Below, one piece after another: positions 50,504 through 57,858 of a stretch of DNA of 64,000 nt (position 1 is the stretch's first letter; every line of letters begins with the position of its first letter). The notes under the pieces are model-generated. The model saw nothing but the letters and a program-made list of their open reading frames with translations, was not told the DNA's origin and did not search any database. The position numbers and the translations under genes were made by a program. Source of the stretch: Paraburkholderia sp. (lineage in GTDB: Bacteria; Pseudomonadota; Gammaproteobacteria; Burkholderiales; Burkholderiaceae); assembly GCF_004298475.1 (NCBI RefSeq), contig NZ_SCRP01000010.1, positions 186,001 through 250,000 of the forward strand, given 5' to 3'.

Positions 50504-50588
50504 CTTCTCTACTCTTCGGATAAAGGTTCGCTTCGCGCCGGCCCCGACGCATCGCATGCGGTCAAGACCAGCCATCGGCGCGACGTCC

Positions 50589-51806
50589 TCAATTTGTCAG
50601 CGACCGGCAAAAATCCTGAATGGCCATACACGCGCGCGACAGCGTCTCTTCATCCAGCGCATACGCAATACGGATGTAAGGCCCTAGACCGAACGCACTC
50701 CCATGCACGGTCGCGATACCCATCTCGTCGAGCAACGCGTTGACCACAGCCTCGTCCCCGTCCAGGCGAGTTCCGGCCCGGGTCGTCTTGCCGATCAGGC
50801 CTTCGCATGACGCGAACGCATAGAACGCGCCCTGCGGTACCGCGCAGTGCAGGCCCGGTGCCTGGTTGATCTGCCTGACGACCAGATCGCGCCGACGCTG
50901 GAATGCCTCGCGCGACTGCTGAATGAAGTCCTGTGGGCCCGTCAGTGCTGCAAGTGCTGCGTACTGCGAAATCGTCGACGCACCGGAAGTTTGCTGTCCC
51001 TGTAGCTTCTCCATCGCTTCTATCAGCCAGCCGGGACCCGTGCCAAAGCCGATACGCCAACCTGTCATCGCGTACGCCTTTGACACTCCGTTCATCGTCA
51101 GTACACGCTCACGCAGGCGGGGCTCAACCTGCGCGATCGTGAAGAATTCAAGGTCGTCGAAGATCAGGTGCTCATAGATGTCGTCGGACAGTACCAGTAC
51201 CTGCGGATGTGCGAGCAGCACTTCAGCCAGCGCCTGCAATTCCTCGCGGCTGTAGACGGCACCGGTCGGGTTCGATGGCGAATTCAGGATCATCCACCGA
51301 GTTTTCGGCGTGATGGCAGCCTGCAATGCATCGGCCGTAAGCTTGAAGTTGCTCGCGGCGCCGCATGGCACGATCACGGACTGCGCACCGCAAAGCTGCA
51401 CGATCTCCGGGTAGCTCACCCAGTACGGCGCCGGCACAATGACCTCGTCGCCTTCGTTGAGCGTGGCAGCCAGCGCGTTGAAGATCACCTGCTTGCCGCC
51501 GCTGCAGACGAGTGTGTCGCGCCAGTCGACGTCGAGATCGTTTTCGCGCTGGAACTTCGCGGCGATCGCCTCGCGCAGCGCGCGCAGCCCGGCTACCTGT
51601 GTGTATCGCGTATGCCCCGCCCTGATTGCGGCGATGCCCGCTTCACGAACATGCTCCGGCGTGTCGAAGTCGGGCTCGCCGGCGCTCAGCGAGATCACGG
51701 CTGCTCCGCTCGCACGCCGTGCCGCGACGCGATCCATAACCCTGTAAGTCGCCGACGGCCGTGCTGCGGCGAGGAAACGGTTCAAACCTTCAGACAACCC
51801 GGTCAT
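50589..51806 (-). CDS. Class I/II PLP aminotransferase (aspartate-aminotransferase-like)
   Basis: 405 residues. Motifs: VISLSAGEPDFDTPEHVREA, RYTQVAGLRALREAIAAKF, SGGKQVIFNALAATL, NSPSNPTGAVYS, DDIYEHLIFD and the PLP lysine in MNGVSKAYAMTGWRIGFGTG. Family Ia-gamma, as in Burkholderiaceae catabolic aminotransferases. Start ATG overlaps the stop of the upstream aldolase gene (ATGA), so the two are translated together. It would convert the imported amino acid to a 2-oxo acid, the substrate type of the RraA-fold aldolases. Confidence 0.93.
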   Translation of the reverse strand: MTGLSEGLNRFLAAARPSATYRVMDRVAARRASGAAVISLSAGEPDFDTPEHVREAGIAAIRAGHTRYTQVAGLRALREAIAAKFQRENDLDVDWRDTLVCSGGKQVIFNALAATLNEGDEVIVPAPYWVSYPEIVQLCGAQSVIVPCGAASNFKLTADALQAAITPKTRWMILNSPSNPTGAVYSREELQALAEVLLAHPQVLVLSDDIYEHLIFDDLEFFTIAQVEPRLRERVLTMNGVSKAYAMTGWRIGFGTGPGWLIEAMEKLQGQQTSGASTISQYAALAALTGPQDFIQQSREAFQRRRDLVVRQINQAPGLHCAVPQGAFYAFASCEGLIGKTTRAGTRLDGDEAVVNALLDEMGIATVHGSAFGLGPYIRIAYALDEETLSRACMAIQDFCRSLTN

Positions 51807-52435
51807 TGCTCCTGCCTCCAGCTCGTCAGCCCCATCAATTCCAGCGTGCTGCGGCCTTCGCGCAATGCGTCCATCATCTTCGCCTCCTTGTCGGCACGTG
51901 CCTGCCCCTGGGCAAGCGTCTGTGCGACGTGCGCCGCCGGGATCACGAGCACGCCGTCATCATCCGCGACGACCAGATCCCCGGTCGCCACCGGCGTGCC
52001 CGTGAAGCTGATCGGACGGCCAACCGATGGTGAACTCGCCTTGATCGTGCCACGCATGGAGATGCCACGCGAGAACACCGGGAAGCGCCGGGCCGTCAGT
52101 GCCGCGATATCGCGCACGCCGCCGTCGATGATCAGGCCCGCCACGCCGGCAGCCTCGGCTGCCACTGTGAGCACCTCGCCCCAGTAGCCCGCGACGAAGC
52201 CACCAGTCGAAATCACGAGGATGCTGCCACGCGGCACCTTCTCCATCGCGATGTGGATGGCCAGGTTGTCGCCCGGCGAGCATTCCAGCGGATAGGCTGG
52301 GCCAGCGACCGAGGCGCCCGCCCAGACGGGGCGGATGGCAATGTCGGCAACACTGGTCGGGATGCCCGAAGCCTCGAACAGCGTGGAGGTGCCGAGCTTG
52401 CAGGCCTGCGCGAGTTGTTCTGCGCTGTAGGTCAT
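51803..52435 (-). CDS. RraA-fold aldolase/decarboxylase 1 (HMG/CHA aldolase type)
   Basis: 210 residues. RraA-like swivelling beta/alpha/beta fold: FEASGIPTSVADIAIRPVWA, GDNLAIHIAMEKVPRG, FVAGYWGEVLTVAAEAAG and LIIDGGVRDIAALTARRFPV. The GGVRD Arg-Asp pair is the metal and oxaloacetate-binding site of 4-hydroxy-4-methyl-2-oxoglutarate (HMG) aldolases; the E. coli RNase E inhibitor has RQ instead. So an enzyme, not an RNase regulator, is expected. Third in the gene order of three paralogues. Confidence 0.9.
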   Translation of the reverse strand: MTYSAEQLAQACKLGTSTLFEASGIPTSVADIAIRPVWAGASVAGPAYPLECSPGDNLAIHIAMEKVPRGSILVISTGGFVAGYWGEVLTVAAEAAGVAGLIIDGGVRDIAALTARRFPVFSRGISMRGTIKASSPSVGRPISFTGTPVATGDLVVADDDGVLVIPAAHVAQTLAQGQARADKEAKMMDALREGRSTLELMGLTSWRQEQ

Positions 52436-52450
52436 GGTGATTGCCTCTTC

Positions 52451-53131
52451 CTATTCCTTGGTCTGGAGCTTGTGGTAGCCCAGCGCGGCGCGCGCTTCGC
52501 CCAGAGTCTTGCCTTGCGCGATCTGCTCGCGGATGCGCGATTCAACTTCTTCGATCTTTCGGGCGGTTTCTGCCACCTCGCGGGCGCGACCACGCGGCAC
52601 AACGACCACGCCGTTAGCATCGGCCACCACGATGTCGCGGGAAGCCACGCGCACGGTACCGATGGCGACCGTGGTGTTCACAGATTCGACCTGCACGCGA
52701 TCCTTGCCAGTGCGCATGAAGCGGCCCGCGCTGAACATCGGGTAGCCGTCGCCCAGCGCCTTGCTCACGTCGCGGCACACGCCGTCGATCACCGTGCCTG
52801 CAATGCTGCGCAGGCCCGCATACTGGGTCATGATGTCGCCCCAGACGGTGCAGTCCGTGCGGCCGTCGTTGTCGATCACGACCACATCACCAGGGGCCAC
52901 GTCGTCGATGAAGTCGCCCACCGTGCCCGGCGGGTTGCTCGCCGGCACGTACTTGACCGTGAACGCCGGGCCCACCACGGCCTTGCTGTAGTCGGCCAGC
53001 GGCATGATGCCGAGGGCCTGGCCGTGCAGGCCCAGCTTGTCCATAGCGTCGGAAACGCCTGGGGTGTCCAGCCCTTCAAAGAGGGCCACCAGTTCCTGGT
53101 CTTGGGGGTTAGCCCTCAAGGAATTTGCCAT
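52451..53131 (-). CDS. RraA-fold aldolase/decarboxylase 2
   Basis: 226 residues from ATG 53131 after GGAG; a GTG at 53164 overlapping the preceding stop is an alternative. LFEGLDTPGVSDAMDKLGLH, GDVVVIDNDGRTDCTVWGDI and GTVIDGVCRDVSKALGDGYP show the same fold with the Arg-Asp pair kept. A C-terminal helical tail (VAETARKIEEVESRIREQI, LGEARAALGYHKL) may take part in oligomer contacts. It differs greatly from paralogues 1 and 3, so duplication is old or the genes were assembled from separate sources. Confidence 0.88.
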   Translation of the reverse strand: MANSLRANPQDQELVALFEGLDTPGVSDAMDKLGLHGQALGIMPLADYSKAVVGPAFTVKYVPASNPPGTVGDFIDDVAPGDVVVIDNDGRTDCTVWGDIMTQYAGLRSIAGTVIDGVCRDVSKALGDGYPMFSAGRFMRTGKDRVQVESVNTTVAIGTVRVASRDIVVADANGVVVVPRGRAREVAETARKIEEVESRIREQIAQGKTLGEARAALGYHKLQTKE

Positions 53132-53160
53132 TTGAGATGCTCCAAAAGAGGATGTGGATG

Positions 53161-53820
53161 TCACTGTGCGCGAATCGCCTCGAATTCCTTGTCGTGCATC
53201 ACCTCGGCGACCGAGCGGCCGGCGCGCACGGCAGCGACCATGCCGTCCTGGCGGCGAGCGATACGTTCACCCAGATCAAGCACGTCCCCGATGCGTGCCG
53301 CGGGCACGAAGACAGTGCCGCAGCGGTCGGCGATCACGTAGTCGTCTTCGTGCACCGTCACGCCCGCCATCTGCACCGGCTTGCCCGCATCGATCTGGAT
53401 CACCCGGTTACGGGCGCTGATCATCGTCACTCCTCGACCGAAAACGGGATAGCCGATCGACTCACTGCCTTCTATGTCGCGGCTCAGACCGTCGATGACC
53501 GATCCACGGATCTGCTTTGCGGTGGCTGCATTGGCCAGAATGTCGCCCCAGCACGAGATGCCATCCGCGCCGCCGGCAATGACCAGCACGCGGTCGTCGG
53601 TGGTCACCGCGTCAATGACAGGCGAAATCAGATGCACCGTCGGCTTCGCGTCGGCTTTCGGCCCGAGCTGGATAGTGCTCGCCCGGCCAACGATCTTCGG
53701 GCAGTCCCACAGCGGACGCAGCCCGTAGGTCGCACCCGGTAGACCGAGAAAATCAAGTGCGTCAGAGACCGTGTTGGTGTCCAGCGAGGCGAGGCGGTCA
53801 AGAATGGAAGTCGGATTCAT
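53161..53820 (-). CDS. RraA-fold aldolase/decarboxylase 3
   Basis: 219 residues from ATG 53820 (NPTSILDRLASLDTNTVSDA) with AAAGGAA upstream. Fold motifs: VLVIAGGADGISCWGDILAN and GSVIDGLSRDIEGSESIGYP, with Arg-Asp again present, and YVIADRCGTVFVPAARIGDV. First gene of the operon, facing the LysR gene across 138 bp. Together with its two neighbours it could form a mixed hexamer or serve successive or parallel substrates. Confidence 0.88.
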   Translation of the reverse strand: MNPTSILDRLASLDTNTVSDALDFLGLPGATYGLRPLWDCPKIVGRASTIQLGPKADAKPTVHLISPVIDAVTTDDRVLVIAGGADGISCWGDILANAATAKQIRGSVIDGLSRDIEGSESIGYPVFGRGVTMISARNRVIQIDAGKPVQMAGVTVHEDDYVIADRCGTVFVPAARIGDVLDLGERIARRQDGMVAAVRAGRSVAEVMHDKEFEAIRAQ

Positions 53821-53889
53821 CACACGCAGTTCCTTTGGAAAGTGCGACAATCCTCGCGTCACCGGATTGATATGTAAATTCCGCGTTTC

Positions 53890-53918
53890 GTATCTCGCTG
53901 ATACTGTTTTCGGAACAG
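53890..53918. promoter_or_regulatory. Two abutting LysR boxes
   Basis: GTATC-N5-GATAC (53890-53904) and CTGTT-N5-AACAG (53904-53918) are both perfect inverted repeats with T-N11-A form and share one base. They occupy the intergenic space between the aldolase operon and the LysR gene, matching recognition and activation sites for a LysR tetramer. Confidence 0.7.
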
Positions 53919-53958
53919 ACGGACGATCCACGACTCCCCTTTGAGGATACGCATCAAC

Positions 53959-54870
53959 ATGCGCAATACGATCGATTTCAGGCTGATCCGGCAGCTATGG
54001 ATGTTCCTTGCCGTTGCTGAGGAACAGCACTATGGACGGGCGGCCAAGCGGCTGAACATGTCGCAGCCGCCGCTGACAGAGCAGATCAAGGTGCTTGAAC
54101 AATCGCTCAAGCTTCAGCTCTTTCACCGATCCCGCCAGGGCACGCAGCTCAGTCCCGCGGGCGCGGCGATCCTGCCCGCCGTCCGGCAATTCGCTGGCCA
54201 GGTGGAACAGCTTGAACGCGTAATCCGGGAAGTGGCGGCCGGTCAGACCGGAGTGCTGCATATCGGCGCCATCACCTCCGCCATGCTGGAAACCGTTCCT
54301 TCTGTGCTGGAGGCGCTCAAGCGTGCTCACCCGCATCTGACTGTTTTCGTTCGCGAGATCGATAGCGTCGAAGCCATACCGGCACTGGAAGCCGGTGAAC
54401 TCGATCTGGCCTTTGTCCGTGTCGATGGCGAGGTGGGAAGCGGAATTGCCACCATGCCACTGGCCGAGGACCGGCTGGCCGTCGCGCTTCCAAAGGATCA
54501 TCCGCTGGCCGTCCAGCCCAGAATACGACTGCAGGCTCTGGCGAACGAACAGCTCGTAATGTCGTCGCGCCAGGTCAGTCCGGTCTACTTCGATCTGCTA
54601 ACGTCAGTCTGCCGCTCACACGGATTGACTCCGCGTGTCACCCACGAAGTACGTTCAGTAACTTCACAGATCGCGTACGTCGGATGCGGACAGGGAGTTG
54701 CGCTGGTTCCATCCTCGATGCGCAAACTGGCACCCGAGAATGTCGTCGTCCGACCTCTGAAAGAAAAAGTCGTGGTCATAACAGCGGCTTTGGTGTGGAA
54801 TACACAGCGCCATCATCCGATGGTCGACGAAGTCGTGGCGCGATTGACTAAAGGCGCAAACAAGCAGTGA
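53959..54870 (+). CDS. LysR-family regulator of the island operon
   Basis: About 303 residues from ATG 53959; TTGAGGA before it supplies the ribosome site, and TTG 53941 is unlikely. Helix-turn-helix at about 10-70 (LRIRQLW-like LIRQLWMFLAVAEEQHYGRA, KRLNMSQPPLTEQIKVLEQS). Effector domain with VLHIGAITSAMLETVPSVLE and LDLAFVRVDGE. The type resembles BenM/CatR-like regulators that sense carboxylic acids. Divergence from the aldolase genes makes them its target. Confidence 0.9.
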   Translation: MRNTIDFRLIRQLWMFLAVAEEQHYGRAAKRLNMSQPPLTEQIKVLEQSLKLQLFHRSRQGTQLSPAGAAILPAVRQFAGQVEQLERVIREVAAGQTGVLHIGAITSAMLETVPSVLEALKRAHPHLTVFVREIDSVEAIPALEAGELDLAFVRVDGEVGSGIATMPLAEDRLAVALPKDHPLAVQPRIRLQALANEQLVMSSRQVSPVYFDLLTSVCRSHGLTPRVTHEVRSVTSQIAYVGCGQGVALVPSSMRKLAPENVVVRPLKEKVVVITAALVWNTQRHHPMVDEVVARLTKGANKQ

Positions 54871-55228
54871 GCAAGCCTAGTTGCTTCAACGCGAACCGCG
54901 CGGATCTCTATCTCTTTGAGGCACAGATAATTCGAGCAAACGCATGCATTGCGTCGTTCATAGGCTTTACTAATGGCCGCCAGAACAAAAGCGTCGTATT
55001 GCTCTCAACGTACCAATGGCACAATAATCGCAATGTTCGATAGAGACGTCCTCATGAAACCGTCAAGACCATACACCAGAAGTCTTGTGGCGTACGTATT
55101 CCTCGGCTTTGCGATTGGAGTCTGCTTGTCTGCATGGGGATTTTCCCTCGCTGGATGCCCCATTCAAACGTCTGGGTCGCCTCTGAGCGACACGCAACGC
55201 GTCACCCCCGTTACGCAAGAGCGTCCCC
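54871..55228. other. Gap after the LysR gene
   Basis: About 360 bp with lower GC. It holds at most the start of a doubtful small membrane frame (55054-55275). No operator or RNA gene is recognised. Confidence 0.35.
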
Positions 55229-55275
55229 ATGTCAATTTCACAACAAACGTATCAAGGAATCGCCGGCCCGATTGA
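55054..55275 (+). CDS. Possible small membrane protein (doubtful)
   Basis: A frame from ATG 55054 encodes about 73 residues with one strong hydrophobic helix (SLVAYVFLGFAIGVCLSAWG) and a polar tail. It overlaps the next hydrolase start by 47 bp and has a weak ribosome site. It may be chance. No homologue is known to me. Confidence 0.25.
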   Translation: MKPSRPYTRSLVAYVFLGFAIGVCLSAWGFSLAGCPIQTSGSPLSDTQRVTPVTQERPHVNFTTNVSRNRRPD

Positions 55276-55867
55276 GGCGCTGGTTGACTCCCCAGCAGGG
55301 CAATCACCCGTAGGCATTGCGGTGATTACGCACCCACATCCCCTGCAAGGGGGCACTGCACGGCACAAGGTTCCACAAGCGCTTGCTCGCTGCTTTCAAC
55401 AACATGGATGGTTAGCGGTACGACCGAATTTTCGCGGGATTGGGGAATCTGCCGGGGAGCATGACTCAGGTGCTGGAGAAACTGAGGACATCCTCCAGGT
55501 AGTCGACACGTTGCGCCGACAGTACCCAGGCATTCCACTCGCATTGGCCGGATTCTCCTTTGGTGCGTTTGTCCAAGCGCGCGTCGCGAACGAACTACTG
55601 CGAGCTGGTAAGGCACCAGATTTTACGATTCTCGCAGGCATGCCGAACGGAACAGTCGAAGGTGAGCGTGTCTACGAGACACCGACAGCCCCAAAGGACG
55701 CACTAATCATACATGGCGGAGATGACCAGATTGTTCCCCTTGCCAACGTGATGCTTTGGGCCAAGCCGCAACACCTCCCAGTCGTCGTGTTTCCCGGTGC
55801 AAACCATTTCCTCACCGGATACCTTGACACACTCACAAACCTCGTAGGCAAGCACATTGCAGCGTGA
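55229..55867 (+). CDS. Alpha/beta hydrolase (COG2945-like)
   Basis: 212 residues. Motifs: GIAVITHPHPLQGGT (family hallmark HPHPxxGG), RPNFRGIGESAG, nucleophile elbow LAGFSFGAFVQARVA, the Asp in IHGGDDQIVPL and the His in FPGANHFLTG. It belongs to the small alpha/beta hydrolases of unknown natural substrate. It is inside the island, right of the aldolase cluster, and is read in the opposite sense to that operon. Confidence 0.88.
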   Translation: MSISQQTYQGIAGPIEALVDSPAGQSPVGIAVITHPHPLQGGTARHKVPQALARCFQQHGWLAVRPNFRGIGESAGEHDSGAGETEDILQVVDTLRRQYPGIPLALAGFSFGAFVQARVANELLRAGKAPDFTILAGMPNGTVEGERVYETPTAPKDALIIHGGDDQIVPLANVMLWAKPQHLPVVVFPGANHFLTGYLDTLTNLVGKHIAA

Positions 55868-55894
55868 CGCCAGTTCAGAAATACTCGCTCCGGT

Positions 55895-55960
55895 ACCGTC
55901 GCGCAGCATGTGGTACGCGGCGGTGAGCATCGAGGCCGCCACTGCGAGGATGACGAATGA
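55895..55960 (-). mobile_element. IS110-family transposase fragment
   Basis: Minus-strand reading ILAVAASMLTAAYHMLRDGT is the conserved stretch near the C-terminus of IS110/IS1111-type transposases, which typically continue with a Tyr and DLG. Only about 22 codons remain, with unrelated sequence on both sides. Confidence 0.6.
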
Positions 55961-56084
55961 TTCACTAAACCCAGCTTGCAACAACGGGGAGGTCCTTATA
56001 GGTGGATTGCGGCAGAGCCGGGGGCCTACCTCACTCAGTTTGCGAAAACGTCCTCGCGACTCCTGTATTCAGCGACGCCCGTGT

Positions 56085-56507
56085 TCAATGAGCCGTCTTC
56101 GGGGCTTCGATGATTTCGATCACGTCTAGCGCGCGGAAATCATCTGGGTTGCTAGTGAGTAGCGGCAGGTGATGCTCATGAGCCTGAGCGGCGATCCACA
56201 GATCGTTATAACGCGGACGCGGGCTACGGCCCGCCGCCTTCATCATGGTCGCGAGCAGCCCGAATGAACGAGCGGTCTCTCGCGTCACTGCGAGCACCGA
56301 CATCCGTTCGATGGCACGCAGAAAGGCAGTGCGCTGTGCTCGCTCGCGGGCGTCGCTTGGAAGTTGCGCGCCGAATTCCAATTCGCCAAGCGAGATCGCG
56401 GAGACATGGATCAATTGGGACCCAGCGACGTTGTAGATTGCTTCAGCGTCGAGAGCGCCTTTACTGAGATCGATCCAGACACATGTATCGACGATTAGTT
56501 CTGCCAT
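56085..56507 (-). CDS. vapC: PIN-domain toxin (VapC-like ribonuclease)
   Basis: 140 residues. All four PIN acidic positions seem present: IVDTCVWIDLSKG (Asp7), SLGELEFGAQ (Glu), YNDLWIAAQAHEH (Asp) and TSNPDDFRAL (Asp). Such proteins cleave RNA, often tRNA or rRNA, unless bound by antitoxin. It overlaps the antitoxin gene by 13 bp. The island end is a usual site for such stabilising modules. Confidence 0.93.
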   Translation of the reverse strand: MAELIVDTCVWIDLSKGALDAEAIYNVAGSQLIHVSAISLGELEFGAQLPSDARERAQRTAFLRAIERMSVLAVTRETARSFGLLATMMKAAGRSPRPRYNDLWIAAQAHEHHLPLLTSNPDDFRALDVIEIIEAPKTAH

Positions 56508-56749
56508 GGATCACGCACCTCGTCGTCGAAATCGGCATTTCGGATATCAGCCATGTACCGATCGGCAACGTCGGGCGGCATCTTTGGGATGCGCTCGAAG
56601 GCATCGCGAAGTGTGACAGCCCGCTCGGGCGGGCTGATCGTGCCAAGCACGGTGTTATTGCGGGTGATGGTGACCGATTCCCCGCGCGCCAAGGCGTCGA
56701 GCACCTGGTTCGTGCGGCGGGCGAGATCGGTAGCGGTTACAGTAGTCAC
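56495..56749 (-). CDS. vapB: Phd/YefM-type antitoxin
   Basis: 84 residues. MTTVTATDLARRTNQVLDAL and GESVTITRNNTVLGTISP give the Phd/YefM DNA-binding N-terminus. The C-terminal half (ERIPKMPPDVADRYMADIRN, then DDEVRDPWQN) is acidic and would wrap around the toxin. First gene of the operon; the palindrome at 56771 is its likely target. Confidence 0.9.
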   Translation of the reverse strand: MTTVTATDLARRTNQVLDALARGESVTITRNNTVLGTISPPERAVTLRDAFERIPKMPPDVADRYMADIRNADFDDEVRDPWQN

Positions 56750-56770
56750 GAGGACCTCCGGTCAGAATAA

Positions 56771-56794
56771 TACGCATTTTACGTAATTTGCGTA
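56771..56794. promoter_or_regulatory. Palindromic operator of the toxin-antitoxin operon
   Basis: TACGCA and TGCGTA arms flank a centre TTACGTAA; the 24 bases are near-symmetrical. It starts 22 bp upstream of the antitoxin ATG and is much richer in AT than its surroundings, fitting autoregulation by the complex. Confidence 0.7.
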
Positions 56795-56807
56795 ATTTGT
56801 CCAGCCC

Positions 56808-57266
56808 TCTGACTTGCTTGCGAGTGCCCCCTGGTTTTTACGGTTCTCCGGCAAGTACGGTCGGCTCTCTCGCGTCGGTCAAGTCTCGGCAACCTTTCAT
56901 CATGTCCAAAATTATCTGCGTATACGTCCCGTGTACCGGTGGAATTTTTGTACGGCTGCGATGCGGCTGCCCGACTAGTCGAACAGCTTGTAAAGGCCAC
57001 CGCGGTTGCTCAACCCATCGGACCAGGGGGCCCGCTGCATCCTTGCCATGCTCACCCGGCTCGCCCGTTTTGTCGCACAGATTCGGATGACCGCGAAGCT
57101 TCGCCCATCGAAGGCAGATTCCCCGTCGGTATAGGCTCATCTGCCGTTCCGAGCGTTGCGTTTGCGCGACAAACGAGCGTCGTTTGCAAGCCAGCTCGAA
57201 ATGAGTACACCGACAAGAGGTATTCAGCTTAAATCCCCCTTAAATCAATCATCTACAAATAAAATA
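56808..57266. other. Right end of the island, no recognisable gene
   Basis: About 460 bp. Short open frames here show no conserved motif. The last 40 bases become AT-rich (ATCAATCATCTACAAATAAA) right before the direct repeat. Confidence 0.4.
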
Positions 57267-57287
57267 CGAGTCCTCTCCTGGGCACCA
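57267..57287 (+). repeat. attR: right direct repeat of the island
   Basis: Identical to the last 21 bases of the tRNA-Leu at 45201. Only the tRNA 3' end is here, without the 5' part, which is the usual form of the distal attachment site. Confidence 0.85.
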
Positions 57288-57323
57288 GAAAGCTAATCAA
57301 GCAGTACAAGGAAACAAACAAAT

Positions 57324-57357
57324 AACCCCATAAATCGTTGAATTTGCGGGGTTTTTT
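57324..57357 (+). terminator. Terminator-like hairpin, probably the original tRNA-Leu terminator
   Basis: AACCCC (57324-57329) pairs with GGGGTT (57348-57353), with an inner A/T stretch partly paired, then TTTT. It lies 37 bp right of attR, where the native tRNA terminator would be before integration. Confidence 0.6.
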
Positions 57358-57431
57358 GTTTACTTCCCGGTGACGCGAAGTACGGCATTTAAATCGAAGG
57401 CGCCAGCACGGCTCACGCCGTACCGGCGCCT

Positions 57432-57641
57432 CTATCGCTGATCCCCCCCCCCGATCACACCGCGCGGCACGACATCGCGGAAGGTGCCATGCGGGTACTG
57501 CGGATACTCTTCGAGGAAGCCCATACGCTCGAGACGCTGCTGGTCGCGCAGCTTCACGCGGCACAGATTCAGCACGCTGTCCTGCATCGAGACGGCCACC
57601 TTCTGCCCCTTGCCGGTCTTGTCGCGCGAGATCAGCGCCAT
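57432..57641 (-). pseudogene. Formyl-CoA transferase (Frc-like) internal fragment
   Basis: Reading leftward: [58 protein letters not shown]. This is the conserved centre of a CaiB/BaiF-family formyl-CoA:oxalate CoA-transferase; the catalytic-Asp region before it and all of the C-terminal half are missing. The frame ends soon after PRG in a C-run. It lies between island and backbone, so the island or another insertion probably destroyed it. Confidence 0.8.
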
Positions 57642-57858
57642 GCGGGCGCAATGGGAAGAAGACTGGCGCGAGCCGGGCACGGGCGTGCCGGCGCTTGCCG
57701 GTGCCTGATGTCCGTGAGGGATTCAAAACGGCGCGAAACTGTAGCGAATCGGAGTGCAGATGATTCCGGCGCCGCAGGCGTGAACGCTGCGGCGCCGGCT
57801 GGCCATCCGGCGCGCGTTGATCGCAACGGATGGCCATAACGCATTGGCGCGGAGAAGA

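Noticed and set aside
54973..55275. 100-codon frame with a hydrophobic helix
   Set aside because: The longer version has no start signal and overlaps the next gene; only the shorter form was listed, with low confidence.
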